DNA of 32,824 nucleotides from assembly GCA_003211335.1 (NCBI GenBank), contig QCTA01000004.1:1-32824 (forward strand), written 5' to 3'. Made by a program: the position numbers and the translations under genes. Source of the DNA: Prochlorococcus sp. AG-670-O11. GTDB lineage: Bacteria > Cyanobacteriota > Cyanobacteriia > PCC-6307 > Cyanobiaceae. The notes under the pieces were generated by a model. It saw only the letters and a list, made by a program, of their open reading frames with translations. It did not search any database and was not told the DNA's origin. Below are positions 1 to 8,232 of the stretch, piece by piece (the first letter of the stretch is position 1; every line of letters begins with the position of its first letter).

Positions 1-2493
1 GAGGAATTATTACAAGAAATGGATATTCGCTTGGTTTTTACAGCACATCCTACAGAGATAGTTAGACATACAGTTAGACATAAGCAAACTAGAGTAGCAA
101 ACTTGCTTAAAAAAATACAAGTCGAAGAATTTTTAACACTTGAAGATATCAAATCTCTTAAAATACAACTAAAAGAAGAGATCAGACTTTGGTGGAGAAC
201 AGATGAGTTACATCAATTCAAACCATCAGTAATAGATGAAGTTGATTATGCTCTGCATTATTTTCAACAAGTACTCTTTAATGCGATGCCTCAGTTAAGA
301 GGGAGAATTTCTTCAGCTCTTAATGAAAACTATCCAGACGTTCAGATGCCAACAGAATCATTTTGTACATTTGGATCTTGGGTAGGCTCAGATAGGGATG
401 GCAATCCATCAGTTACTCCAGAAATAACTTGGCGTACTGCATGTTATCAAAGGCAATTAATGTTAGAAAGATATATCAAAGCGACTTCTAATCTTAGAGA
501 TCAATTAAGTGTCTCAATGCAATGGAGCCAAGTTAGCTCATCTCTTTTGGAATCACTAGAAACAGATAGAGTTAAATTTCCTGAGATTTATGAAGCAAGG
601 GCTACAAGATATAGATCAGAACCTTATAGATTGAAATTAAGTTATATTTTAGAAAAATTAAGATTAACTCAAGAAAGAAATAATTTGTTAGCAGAGGGTG
701 GTTGGAAATTATCTCTAGACAAGGAATTAGGTAACAAAAATCTAGATCTCGTTGAAAAATTACATTACAACTCTGTTGATGAGTTTACTTATGATCTTGA
801 ATTAATTAAAAATAGTCTTAATAGTACTGATTTGACTTGCGAGGCAGTAAATCAACTATTAACTCAGGTACATATTTTCGGCTTCTCTTTAGCAAGTTTG
901 GATATACGTCAGGAGAGCACTAGGCATAGCGATGCAATACAAGAGCTAACAAATTATCTCGAGTTGTCTAGACAATATGATCAAATGTCTGAAACAGAGA
1001 GAGTAAAATGGCTTATTGATGAATTAAAGACAAAAAGGCCTTTAATTCCATCTGAAGTCAACTGGAACAAAAGTACTGAAGAAACCTTTTCAGTGTTTAA
1101 AATGGTCAAAAGATTGCAAGAAGAATTTGGTAGTCGCATTTGTCATTCATATATCATTTCAATGAGTCATAGTGCATCTGATTTACTTGAAGTCCTTCTT
1201 CTTGCAAAAGAGATGGGACTGATTGATCAAAGTTCCCAAAAATCAACATTATTAGTTGTCCCTCTTTTTGAAACTGTTGAGGATCTTCAAAGAGCTCCCG
1301 AAGTAATGGAGCAATTATTTAAATTAGATTTTTATAAATCATTATTACCAAAAGTTGGAGAGAGTTTTAAACCTCTTCAAGAGTTAATGTTGGGTTATTC
1401 AGATAGTAATAAAGATTCAGGATTTTTATCTAGTAATTGGGAAATTCATAAAGCTCAAATTGCTCTCCAAAATCTTTCAAGCAAAAATAATATACTTTTA
1501 AGACTTTTTCATGGTAGAGGAGGTTCAGTAGGAAGAGGGGGAGGTCCTGCTTATCAAGCCATATTGGCTCAACCAAGTGGGACACTTAAAGGCAGAATAA
1601 AAATTACAGAACAAGGAGAGGTTTTAGCTTCTAAATATAGTCTTCCAGAGTTGGCTTTATATAATTTGGAGACCGTCACAACAGCAGTTATTCAAAATAG
1701 TTTGGTTAATAATAGACTTGATGCTACCCCAGAATGGAATGATTTGATGACTAGGTTGGCAGAAACATCAAGGATACAATATAGAAAATTAGTACATGAA
1801 AATCCCAATTTACTAACTTTTTTTCAAGAAGTCACTCCAATCGAGGAAATTAGTAAATTACAAATATCAAGTAGACCTGCAAGAAGAAAAAAAGGTGCAA
1901 AGGATTTATCAAGTTTAAGAGCAATCCCATGGGTTTTTGGATGGACGCAGAGCAGGTTTCTTTTGCCAAGCTGGTTTGGAGTAGGTACAGCTTTATCCGT
2001 GGAATTAAAATCAGATCCTGAACAAATTGAATTACTAAGAGTACTTCATCAAAGATGGCCCTTTTTTAGAATGCTTATATCTAAGGTTGAAATGACATTA
2101 TCTAAAGTTGATTTAGAAGTTGCTAAATATTATGTTGAAACACTTGGTAGTAATGAAAATTCAAAATCGTTTAGTGAGATTTTTAATGTTATCTCCAAAG
2201 AATATAGTCTCACTAAATCCCTTGTCCTTGAAATAACAGGTAAAAGTAAGCTTCTAGAATCTGATAGAGACTTAAGAGCATCTGTTAACTTAAGAAATAA
2301 AACGATAATTCCATTGGGATTTTTACAAGTTTCACTTTTAAGAAGACTTCGAGATCAAACAAGACAACCTCCAATTAGCGAGTTTCTGGAGGATAGAAAT
2401 GAGTCTAAGAGAGCTTATAGTCGTAGTGAATTATTAAGAGGAGCACTTTTAACGATTAATGGTATTGCAGCAGGCATGAGAAATACAGGATAA
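1..2493 (+). CDS. ppc: Phosphoenolpyruvate carboxylase, 5' end outside window
   Basis: Converts phosphoenolpyruvate and bicarbonate to oxaloacetate, the anaplerotic carbon-fixing step that refills the TCA branch in cyanobacteria. The frame is open from base 1, reading EELLQE before the first Met at 19, so the gene begins upstream; about 830 residues are visible, against an expected 980-1000 or so for the cyanobacterial family. Visible family signatures are TAHPTE with the catalytic His (about nt 43-57), [22 protein letters not shown], the glycine-rich [14 protein letters not shown] loop (about nt 1507-1545), [19 protein letters not shown], and the C-terminal GMRNTG with the conserved terminal Gly. 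A TTG-start gene follows after 3 nt, so the two are probably co-transcribed. Nothing looks broken in the visible part. Confidence 0.97.
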   Translation, partial: EELLQEMDIRLVFTAHPTEIVRHTVRHKQTRVANLLKKIQVEEFLTLEDIKSLKIQLKEEIRLWWRTDELHQFKPSVIDEVDYALHYFQQVLFNAMPQLRGRISSALNENYPDVQMPTESFCTFGSWVGSDRDGNPSVTPEITWRTACYQRQLMLERYIKATSNLRDQLSVSMQWSQVSSSLLESLETDRVKFPEIYEARATRYRSEPYRLKLSYILEKLRLTQERNNLLAEGGWKLSLDKELGNKNLDLVEKLHYNSVDEFTYDLELIKNSLNSTDLTCEAVNQLLTQVHIFGFSLASLDIRQESTRHSDAIQELTNYLELSRQYDQMSETERVKWLIDELKTKRPLIPSEVNWNKSTEETFSVFKMVKRLQEEFGSRICHSYIISMSHSASDLLEVLLLAKEMGLIDQSSQKSTLLVVPLFETVEDLQRAPEVMEQLFKLDFYKSLLPKVGESFKPLQELMLGYSDSNKDSGFLSSNWEIHKAQIALQNLSSKNNILLRLFHGRGGSVGRGGGPAYQAILAQPSGTLKGRIKITEQGEVLASKYSLPELALYNLETVTTAVIQNSLVNNRLDATPEWNDLMTRLAETSRIQYRKLVHENPNLLTFFQEVTPIEEISKLQISSRPARRKKGAKDLSSLRAIPWVFGWTQSRFLLPSWFGVGTALSVELKSDPEQIELLRVLHQRWPFFRMLISKVEMTLSKVDLEVAKYYVETLGSNENSKSFSEIFNVISKEYSLTKSLVLEITGKSKLLESDRDLRASVNLRNKTIIPLGFLQVSLLRRLRDQTRQPPISEFLEDRNESKRAYSRSELLRGALLTINGIAAGMRNTG

Positions 2494-2496
2494 TCT

Positions 2497-2943
2497 TTGC
2501 AATATTTTTCCACAAAAAAATTAACTCTGCCGGAGGGTTATTTTATTAATTCTTCTCAAGTACCAACTGCTAAGGATTTAAATAGGCTTTTATTAAGTTG
2601 TGGTTGTGAGTCAGTCCCCATGCAAAAGATATCTCTTGCTATTAAGAATAGTAATTTTTTCTTTGCGATTCAAAATGAATCAAAAAAAAAGCTCCATGGT
2701 TTTGTAAGGGTCACATCAGACAAAGGGCTGAATGCTAATTTATGGAATCTAAGCGCTGAGCAAGGAAATAATCAAAATCTTTTTTACTCAATATTACTTC
2801 AAGCGACTCTTGAAAAAATAAATAGAGAAATGCCTGGATGTAGTATTTCTGTTCAAGCCCCAGTATCTTCATTTAAAAGTTTAGAAGAATATGGATTTAT
2901 ACTAGACCCTAATGGTATTAGGGTAATGGGTTATAAATTGTAA
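2497..2943 (+). CDS. Small GNAT-like hypothetical protein
   Basis: 148 residues starting with TTG, 3 nt after the ppc stop codon and therefore probably translated from the same mRNA. I do not recognise a specific function. The sequence shows a central hydrophobic strand with FFAIQ, then LHGFVRV, an amphipathic helix around residues 93-110, and a C-terminal LEEYGFILDPNGIRVMGYKL segment. The last resembles the closing Y-x-x-x-GF strand and strand pairing of GNAT N-acetyltransferases. The usual acetyl-CoA-binding R/Q-x-x-G-x-G/A loop is not obvious, so acetyltransferase activity is uncertain. No signal peptide or membrane segment is visible. The GNAT assignment is a weak inference from the C-terminus only. 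Confidence 0.7.
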   Translation: MQYFSTKKLTLPEGYFINSSQVPTAKDLNRLLLSCGCESVPMQKISLAIKNSNFFFAIQNESKKKLHGFVRVTSDKGLNANLWNLSAEQGNNQNLFYSILLQATLEKINREMPGCSISVQAPVSSFKSLEEYGFILDPNGIRVMGYKL

Positions 2944-2953
2944 ACTGTACATA

Positions 2954-3027
2954 CGAGCATGGAGGGAGTCGAACCCCCGACTCTCAGAACCGGAATCTGA
3001 TGCTCTATCCAACTGAGCTACATGCTC
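2954..3027 (-). tRNA. tRNA-Arg (anticodon CCG)
   Basis: On the minus strand the sequence folds as a complete cloverleaf. It has a 7-bp acceptor stem GAGCATG/CATGCTC, a D arm with AGCTCAGTTGGATAGAGC, an anticodon stem TCAGA/TCTGA closing the 7-nt loop TTCCGGT (anticodon CCG, reading CGG), and a T arm with GGTTCGACTCC. The discriminator base is G and the 3' CCA is not encoded. It lies in antisense orientation between the GNAT-like gene and recF. Confidence 0.96.
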
Positions 3028-3037
3028 TTAATTTTTC

Positions 3038-3055
3038 AATTTCTTTAAAGAAATT
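3038..3055. promoter_or_regulatory. Perfect 18-nt palindrome between tRNA-Arg and recF
   Basis: AATTTCTTTAAAGAAATT is a perfect 18-nt dyad with no spacer. It sits 10 nt beyond the 5' end of the minus-strand tRNA-Arg and about 50 nt upstream of the recF coding region, so it lies in the region that must hold both divergent promoters. It could be an operator or just AT-rich chance. No known regulator is recognised. Confidence 0.3.
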
Positions 3056-3103
3056 CTAAATATCCTAAATTTAGCTAATTTAATTAAGGAATGCTTTAAA
3101 AAA

Positions 3104-4192
3104 ATCTTTTTAAATAACTTAAAAATTATTAATTTCCGAAACCATAAAAGTTTTGAGGTAGACCTTAATGAGAAAAGAACTATTGTGCTTGGTTGTAATG
3201 GTATTGGTAAGTCAAATTTACTTGAATCAGTCGAAGTTCTCAGTCAATTAAAATCTAGAAGAGCATTTAGTGATAAAGATTTAATACAAAACGATAGCGA
3301 CATGGCTGCTATTTTTGGTCAAATTGATTTTAAGGAAAATTTGAAAGTCAATTTATTTAGGAAAGGTGCTAAAAAGATTTATGTAAATGACTTTTTATTG
3401 AAAAAACAAAGTGAAATACACAATTATATTAGGAGTGTTTGTTTCTGTTCTAATGATATTTACATTGTTAGAAGTGAACCTGGTTACAGAAGATATTGGA
3501 TTGATAAAGTTGTATCTCAGCTTGAACCGGTATATGTAGAGCTGATCCATAGATTTAATAGACTTTTAAAACAACGAAGTCATTTTTGGCGTTCAGAGAG
3601 CTTTCAAAAAAAATCTTCAGAGGTTATTGAAAGTTTTGATATTCAAATGTCATTAATAAGTACAAGAATTTTTAGACGGCGTAAGAGAGCGATATTAAAA
3701 ATTAAACCATATGTTGAATATTGGCATAATCATTTAAGTAAATCAAAAGAACAAATTGGCATAAATTATCTTTCTGGTTTAGAAAATATCAATCAAGATG
3801 AGGAAGATGAAGATGTCATAAGTAAGAAAATAGCGGAACAACTACAAAAGCAGAGGTCAATAGAGGCTGTGACTGGTAAATGTAATTTTGGTCCACATCG
3901 TGATGATATAGAATTTCTTATTAATAATATTTCTATAAGAAAGTATGGCTCATCTGGTCAGCAAAGGACTTTTATTTTAGCTTTAAAAATGGCTGAACTT
4001 GATTTATTACGCAACATGATTAATTTGCCTCCAATTCTTATATTGGATGACGTTTTGGCTGAGCTTGATGTCACTAGACAAAATTTATTACTGAATTCAG
4101 TAGGAAAAGATAGTCAATGTTTTATAAGTGCAACGCATTTGGATAAATTCAATCAATCTTTTGTAAGCTCTTCGCAAATGATTCACTTATAG
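3104..4192 (+). CDS. recF: DNA replication/repair protein RecF, start codon unresolved
   Basis: RecF is a cytosolic ABC-type SMC-like ATPase that helps load RecA at gapped DNA with RecO and RecR. The frame contains the typical N-terminal strand (LKIINFRNHKSFEVDL), Walker A GCNGIGKSN, the signature region SSGQQRTF, and Walker B LILDDVLAELD near the C-terminus. About 362 residues fit between 3104 and the stop, the normal RecF length. The first canonical in-frame start is GTG at 3185, but that begins just before Walker A and would remove the conserved first strand pair. No ATG, GTG or TTG occurs in frame from the stop at 3029 to 3185. An ATG at 3091 lies one frame away and reads ATG CTT TAA A. 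I therefore place the start near the ATC at 3104, with low certainty about the mechanism. Confidence 0.9.
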   Translation: MFLNNLKIINFRNHKSFEVDLNEKRTIVLGCNGIGKSNLLESVEVLSQLKSRRAFSDKDLIQNDSDMAAIFGQIDFKENLKVNLFRKGAKKIYVNDFLLKKQSEIHNYIRSVCFCSNDIYIVRSEPGYRRYWIDKVVSQLEPVYVELIHRFNRLLKQRSHFWRSESFQKKSSEVIESFDIQMSLISTRIFRRRKRAILKIKPYVEYWHNHLSKSKEQIGINYLSGLENINQDEEDEDVISKKIAEQLQKQRSIEAVTGKCNFGPHRDDIEFLINNISIRKYGSSGQQRTFILALKMAELDLLRNMINLPPILILDDVLAELDVTRQNLLLNSVGKDSQCFISATHLDKFNQSFVSSSQMIHL

Positions 4193-4243
4193 TCAAAAAT
4201 GTTGTAATTTTTAGTTAATCTATATTTCAAATACAATTAATTA

Positions 4244-4678
4244 ATGGAAGTCCCTAAAATTAATCAAACTTTCAAAGCATTGCATAAGGAAAAAGAATTA
4301 TTTTATAAAAGTAAGCATTTTTTGTTAGAGCTTTATAGATGTGATTTCGAAAAACTAAATGATGAATCTTTTTTGCGTTGCACGTTAAATAATGCTGCTA
4401 AACTCGCTAATGCAACAGTTTTGAATCTAATAAGTAATAAATTTGAACCTCAAGGAGTTACAGCAATTGCTTTACTAGCTGAATCTCATCTTTCAATACA
4501 TACTTGGCCTGAAGCTCATTATTCTGCAGTTGATATCTTTACGTGTGGACAAAATATGAAGCCAAATATAGCTTGTCAATACTTAATTAAAGCTTTAATG
4601 GCTGAAGAACATCTCTTACGTATAATTAATAGAAATCCTCCTTCAAAAGTTCATAGTCAAATAAAAACAATAAATTAA
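4244..4678 (+). CDS. speD: S-adenosylmethionine decarboxylase proenzyme (SpeD)
   Basis: Decarboxylates S-adenosylmethionine to supply the aminopropyl group for spermidine. This is the short prokaryotic class, synthesised as a proenzyme that cleaves itself at Glu-Ser to generate a pyruvoyl cofactor. The motif LLAESHLSIHTWPEAHYSA is present: Ser81 is the expected pyruvoyl-forming residue, with His86 and Cys101 at the +5 and +20 spacing seen in characterised bacterial SpeD. At 144 residues it is a typical length with a small N-terminal extension. It lies 51 nt after recF and runs into the convergent larE gene, whose end is 1 nt away. No spermidine synthase gene is in the window. Confidence 0.95.
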   Translation: MEVPKINQTFKALHKEKELFYKSKHFLLELYRCDFEKLNDESFLRCTLNNAAKLANATVLNLISNKFEPQGVTAIALLAESHLSIHTWPEAHYSAVDIFTCGQNMKPNIACQYLIKALMAEEHLLRIINRNPPSKVHSQIKTIN

Positions 4679-4679
4679 A

Positions 4680-5513
4680 TTATGAAGTTTTTCGATTTAG
4701 CTTGCCGCTGATTAAACCCTCGAGATCTAGGCTTGTACAATTGAATCCTAGATTAGCGAAATATTGAACTAATTCATTAAAATCGTACTTTTCACAAAAT
4801 ATTTTTAATTCATTTTGGGGAATTTCTATTCTCGCTGTAGAACCATGACATCTGACTCTTACTTCTGAGATACCCCCTTTTTTGATGTATTCTTCGGCTT
4901 TTTCTACCATATTTAGCCTTTCATTTGTTATTTGATGGCCATAAGGAAATCTTGATGATAAACAAGGTTGAGCAGGTTTATCCCACCATGGGAAACCTAG
5001 TGCTCTTGAAATATCTCTTATATCTTTTTTTGTAAACTTAAATTTTGCTAAGGGAGATAAAACTCCTGCTTCTTTAGCTGCTTGAATCCCAGGTCTGTAA
5101 TCGTCGAGATCATCAAGATTAACACCATCGCAGACAATTTTAAAATTGAGTTTTTTAGACAAAAATGTGGTGTGTCTATGGAGCTCTTTTTTGCATGCAA
5201 AACATCTATTTTTAGGATTTTCACTGTAACTTAATTGATCTAATTCTGATGTCTGAATTTCTAAATGTTGTATCCCAATCCATCTTGCTTGACTTTTAGC
5301 TTCATCAAGTAATGTTTTAGCTAATGCAGGAGAAACACCTGTAATTGCAATCGCTTTACTTCCTAATTGCTCGAATGCTAAGGAAGCTACTAATGTACTA
5401 TCTACTCCGCCTGAATAGGCAACACAAATACTATTTTGATGTTTAATAAATTTTCTAATTTCCTTGAGTTTTTCATTTTGCTCATCAGTAAGGATTTCAA
5501 GTTGATAGAACAT
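4680..5513 (-). CDS. larE: LarE-family ATP-dependent sulfur transferase
   Basis: Adenine-nucleotide alpha-hydrolase (PP-loop) protein of the LarE family. Characterised members adenylate a pyridinium dicarboxylate intermediate and insert sulfur while making the nickel-pincer cofactor. Visible features are the PP-loop SGGVDST (residues 34-40), a CFAC motif (Cys104 and Cys107), and PAQPCLSSRFPYG with Cys184, the position of the sacrificial cysteine in Lactiplantibacillus LarE. The three-cysteine pattern matches the subgroup that binds a [4Fe-4S] cluster and can turn over catalytically (family knowledge). At 277 residues it is full length. No larA, larB or larC is nearby, so the cofactor pathway is unproven here; another sulfur-transfer substrate is possible. 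Confidence 0.85.
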   Translation of the reverse strand: MFYQLEILTDEQNEKLKEIRKFIKHQNSICVAYSGGVDSTLVASLAFEQLGSKAIAITGVSPALAKTLLDEAKSQARWIGIQHLEIQTSELDQLSYSENPKNRCFACKKELHRHTTFLSKKLNFKIVCDGVNLDDLDDYRPGIQAAKEAGVLSPLAKFKFTKKDIRDISRALGFPWWDKPAQPCLSSRFPYGHQITNERLNMVEKAEEYIKKGGISEVRVRCHGSTARIEIPQNELKIFCEKYDFNELVQYFANLGFNCTSLDLEGLISGKLNRKTS

Positions 5514-5558
5514 ACTAATTTGATTAAAATTTAGATTAAAATATCGATAGGTTGTGTT

Positions 5559-5580
5559 TATTATTAAATTCTTAATAATA
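5559..5580. promoter_or_regulatory. 9-bp inverted repeat in larE/cobO divergent region
   Basis: Arms TATTATTAA (5559-5567) and TTAATAATA (5572-5580) are perfect inverted repeats around the 4-nt spacer ATTC. It lies in the 108-nt region between the divergent larE and cobO-like genes, about 45 nt from each start. The region is almost pure A and T, so chance is a real possibility. Confidence 0.25.
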
Positions 5581-5621
5581 TTATTAAATATATCCTAGAT
5601 TAAATTTACTTACTTTTTAAA

Positions 5622-6782
5622 TTGACAAATACTAGTAGAAATAAAGGTATTGGTATTGTTACCGCAAATGACAGTCAAGAAAGATCCAAAGGTCAATTAC
5701 ATATTTACGATGGGGAAGGAAAAGGAAAAAGTCAGGCCGCTTTAGGAGTGGTATTAAGAACAATCGGTTTAGGTATATGCGAAAAAAAACAGTCTAGAGT
5801 TCTATTGCTTAGGTTCTTAAAAGGCCCTGAGAGGGCATATGATGAAGATTCAGCAATAGAAGCATTGCAAAGGGGTTTCCCACACTTAATTGATCATGTA
5901 AGGACAGGTAGATCTGAATTTTTTAATGCTGATCAAGTTACAAAATCTGACATTGCTGAGGCTGAAAGAGGTTGGAATATTGCTAGAGGAGCAATCGCAA
6001 GTTCTCTTTATTCTGTTGTTGTTCTTGATGAATTGAATCCTGTTCTAGATTTAGGGATGCTTAATATTGAGGAAGTTGTTAATTCTCTTCAAAATCGACC
6101 TGATGATTTGGAAATAATTATCACAGGAAGAGCAGCACCCTCTTCACTTATAAGAATATCTCAACTACATTCGGAAATGAGACCACGTTTAAGAGGGAAT
6201 TTAAATAAATCTCATAGAAAAATCAATAATTCCGGCGGAATTGAAGTTTACACTGGTGAAGGGAAAGGTAAATCTACCAGTGCATTGGGTAAAGCTCTGC
6301 AAGCAATTGGTAAAGGAATATCTCAAGATAAGAGTCATAGAGTTTTAATATTACAATGGCTAAAAGGTGGTAATGGTTATACCGAAGATGCTGCAATTGA
6401 AGCTTTGAGAGAGAGTTACCCACATTTGGTGGACCATTTACGTTCTGGGAGAGATGCCATAGTTTGGAGGGGTCAGCAACAGCCAATTGATTATGTTGAA
6501 GCTGAACGGGCCTGGGAAATTGCGAAAGCAGCTATCCTGAGTGGTTTATATAAAACTATTATTTTGGATGAATTAAATCCAACAGTTGATTTAGAACTTT
6601 TACCTGTTGAATCTATTTATCAAACTCTCATAAAAAAACCTGCAGATACTGAGGTTGTTATTACTGGGAGATGTAAGAATGAACCTTCATACTTTGAACT
6701 GGCAGATATATATTCTGAAATGGTTTGTCATAAGCATTACGCAAATATTGGAGTAGATCTAAAGAGAGGGGTGGATTATTAA
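5622..6782 (+). CDS. Tandem-duplicated CobO/BtuR-type adenosyltransferase-like ATPase
   Basis: CobO/BtuR enzymes transfer adenosine from ATP to cob(I)yrinate or cobalamin in B12 synthesis. This 386-residue protein carries two homologous domains, about residues 25-190 and 207-380. Each has a GEGKGKS P-loop (31-37 and 212-218), a following G-x-G-I strand, FLKG or WLKG, EDxAIEAL, HLxDHxRxGR, a VVLDELNP or IILDELNP Walker-B-like strand, and a TGR motif. Single-domain CobO is about 180-230 residues, so this is an internal duplication and fusion. It starts with TTG; no better in-frame start exists after the upstream stop. It diverges from larE and ends 15 nt from the convergent moeB homologue. Both P-loops are intact, so both halves may bind ATP. 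Whether either half adenosylates a corrinoid is not shown by sequence. Confidence 0.85.
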   Translation: MTNTSRNKGIGIVTANDSQERSKGQLHIYDGEGKGKSQAALGVVLRTIGLGICEKKQSRVLLLRFLKGPERAYDEDSAIEALQRGFPHLIDHVRTGRSEFFNADQVTKSDIAEAERGWNIARGAIASSLYSVVVLDELNPVLDLGMLNIEEVVNSLQNRPDDLEIIITGRAAPSSLIRISQLHSEMRPRLRGNLNKSHRKINNSGGIEVYTGEGKGKSTSALGKALQAIGKGISQDKSHRVLILQWLKGGNGYTEDAAIEALRESYPHLVDHLRSGRDAIVWRGQQQPIDYVEAERAWEIAKAAILSGLYKTIILDELNPTVDLELLPVESIYQTLIKKPADTEVVITGRCKNEPSYFELADIYSEMVCHKHYANIGVDLKRGVDY

Positions 6783-6797
6783 ATTTTCTTCGTAGAG

Positions 6798-7946
6798 TTA
6801 ATTTAATAGTATTTGATTGATTTTTTTGATTCCCCCTTCTATAGATTTTGAGGGAATTTTAAATTTCATCAAAATTTTTGATGCTTTTTCTGAACGTTTT
6901 CCCAATTGGCATAATGTGAAAATTTCTTTACTCAAACTTTCTTTTTTAATAAATTCTAGGTGAGATTTTTGTTCGAGATTATTGAGAGGTATAGAAATCG
7001 AACCATTTAAAGAGGATTTATTAAACTCTTCTTTTTCTCTAACATCAATTAGAAGAATTTTTTTTAAATTTGCTTTGTATAAAGTATAAAATTCTTTAGG
7101 ATTGATTTTTTTGATTTTGACATTCTCTTGGCATTCCATTTCTTTATAAAAATCACCAAACTGAGAAAGGTTTTTAATCTTTTTATTTAAATGATCAGCT
7201 TTTAAATTTAAGGTTTTTATGTTCATATTTAGTAGGTCAAAAATCATAACCTTGCCATCAAGAATTTTCCCTTCCTTTAGCATGATTTTTATTATCTCAT
7301 TTACTTGTAAAATCCCTATTAGACCTGTTGAAACTCCTACAACCCCAAACTCTTCACAGCTTGGTATGCTGTTTTTTGCAGGTGATTCTGGGAGTAAGTC
7401 TCTTAAATTGGGACTCTTTTTATTTAAATTAAACACACTTATTTGCCCTTCAAAACCTTGAACACTTCCAAAAACTAAAGCTTTATTAAGTATTACGCAT
7501 GCATCGTTTATTAAATATCGAGTACCAAAGTTATCTGAACAATCACAAATAACATCAAAGTCTTTAATGATTTCAATAATATTCTTTGAGTTGATTCTCT
7601 CATTAAATGTTAATACTTCAACATTAGGATTAAATCTTTTAATTCTTTCTCGTGCAGAATGAATTTTTAAATTTCCGACTGTATTTGTTTCATGAATGAT
7701 TTGTCTCTGTAGATTTGACTTCTCAACTTGATCATTATCAACGATTCCAATTCTTCCTATTCCTGCAGCTGCAAGATAAAGCAAAACTGAAGATCCCAGT
7801 CCTCCTGCTCCGATACATATTACTGAACTATTTTTTAGTTTTAGTTGGCCTTTAAATCCTATTTCTTTTAATATTAAATGCTTTTTGTACCTTTCTTCTT
7901 CATCTAAAGATAAGAAATCAGATTTTTGATCAGATAATATTGTCAT
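6798..7946 (-). CDS. moeB: MoeB/ThiF-family adenylyltransferase with C-terminal rhodanese domain
   Basis: E1-like enzyme that adenylates the C-terminal Gly-Gly of a sulfur-carrier protein (MoaD, ThiS or similar); the rhodanese domain can donate the sulfur. Domains: ThiF fold at residues about 15-250 with the nucleotide loop GAGGLGSS (46-53), NLQRQIIH, DCSDNFGTRYLIND, and the cross-over IPSCEEFGVVG with Cys197; rhodanese at about 290-382 with LLIDVREKEEF and the active loop CQLGKRS (Cys346). The two CxxC pairs that bind structural zinc in E. coli MoeB are absent: the first site reads SPNLRDLLPESP. It is 382 residues, normal for the fused family. With no molybdopterin gene nearby, it may serve thiamine or another sulfur carrier rather than molybdenum cofactor. 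Confidence 0.9.
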   Translation of the reverse strand: MTILSDQKSDFLSLDEEERYKKHLILKEIGFKGQLKLKNSSVICIGAGGLGSSVLLYLAAAGIGRIGIVDNDQVEKSNLQRQIIHETNTVGNLKIHSARERIKRFNPNVEVLTFNERINSKNIIEIIKDFDVICDCSDNFGTRYLINDACVILNKALVFGSVQGFEGQISVFNLNKKSPNLRDLLPESPAKNSIPSCEEFGVVGVSTGLIGILQVNEIIKIMLKEGKILDGKVMIFDLLNMNIKTLNLKADHLNKKIKNLSQFGDFYKEMECQENVKIKKINPKEFYTLYKANLKKILLIDVREKEEFNKSSLNGSISIPLNNLEQKSHLEFIKKESLSKEIFTLCQLGKRSEKASKILMKFKIPSKSIEGGIKKINQILLN

Positions 7947-8182
7947 TATGCTATTTCAAATAAATAATCTATAAAATATAATAATTTAAATAATAATTTT
8001 AGCTTTTATATTTTTTATATGGATGCAGTTAATTAATGTTTTTTGTTAGAACAAGATCATATTGTGAAGTTTTTATAAATATAATTTCAGGCGAAATATC
8101 TAAGAATTTTATTAGTATCAGTTATTCTTGTGCAATACAAAATGTTTCGGTTCGGAATTATGCATAACAAAAAGGTAGTCAA

Positions 8183-8207
8183 CAGACAATTTTTCCGATA
8201 CTGTCTG
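8183..8207. promoter_or_regulatory. Inverted repeat upstream of CAAD-protein gene
   Basis: CAGACA (8183-8188) and TGTCTG (8202-8207) form a perfect 6-bp inverted repeat around 13 nt, ending 25 nt before the ATG at 8233. It may be an operator or a 5'-UTR hairpin. The rest of the 286-nt intergenic region holds a consensus -10 hexamer TATAAT at 8080-8085 with no clear -35, and a TATATA at 8212-8217. I see no gene in it. Confidence 0.25.
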
Positions 8208-8232
8208 GTTCATATATAAGTTGACTGAATTC

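Noticed and set aside
6274..6486. Minus-strand open frame of 70 codons inside the cobO-like gene
   Set aside because: Antisense to a clearly coding frame with strong motifs; no family resemblance.
7219..7461. Plus-strand open frame of 80 codons inside moeB
   Set aside because: Shadow frame of a conserved gene; composition not protein-like.
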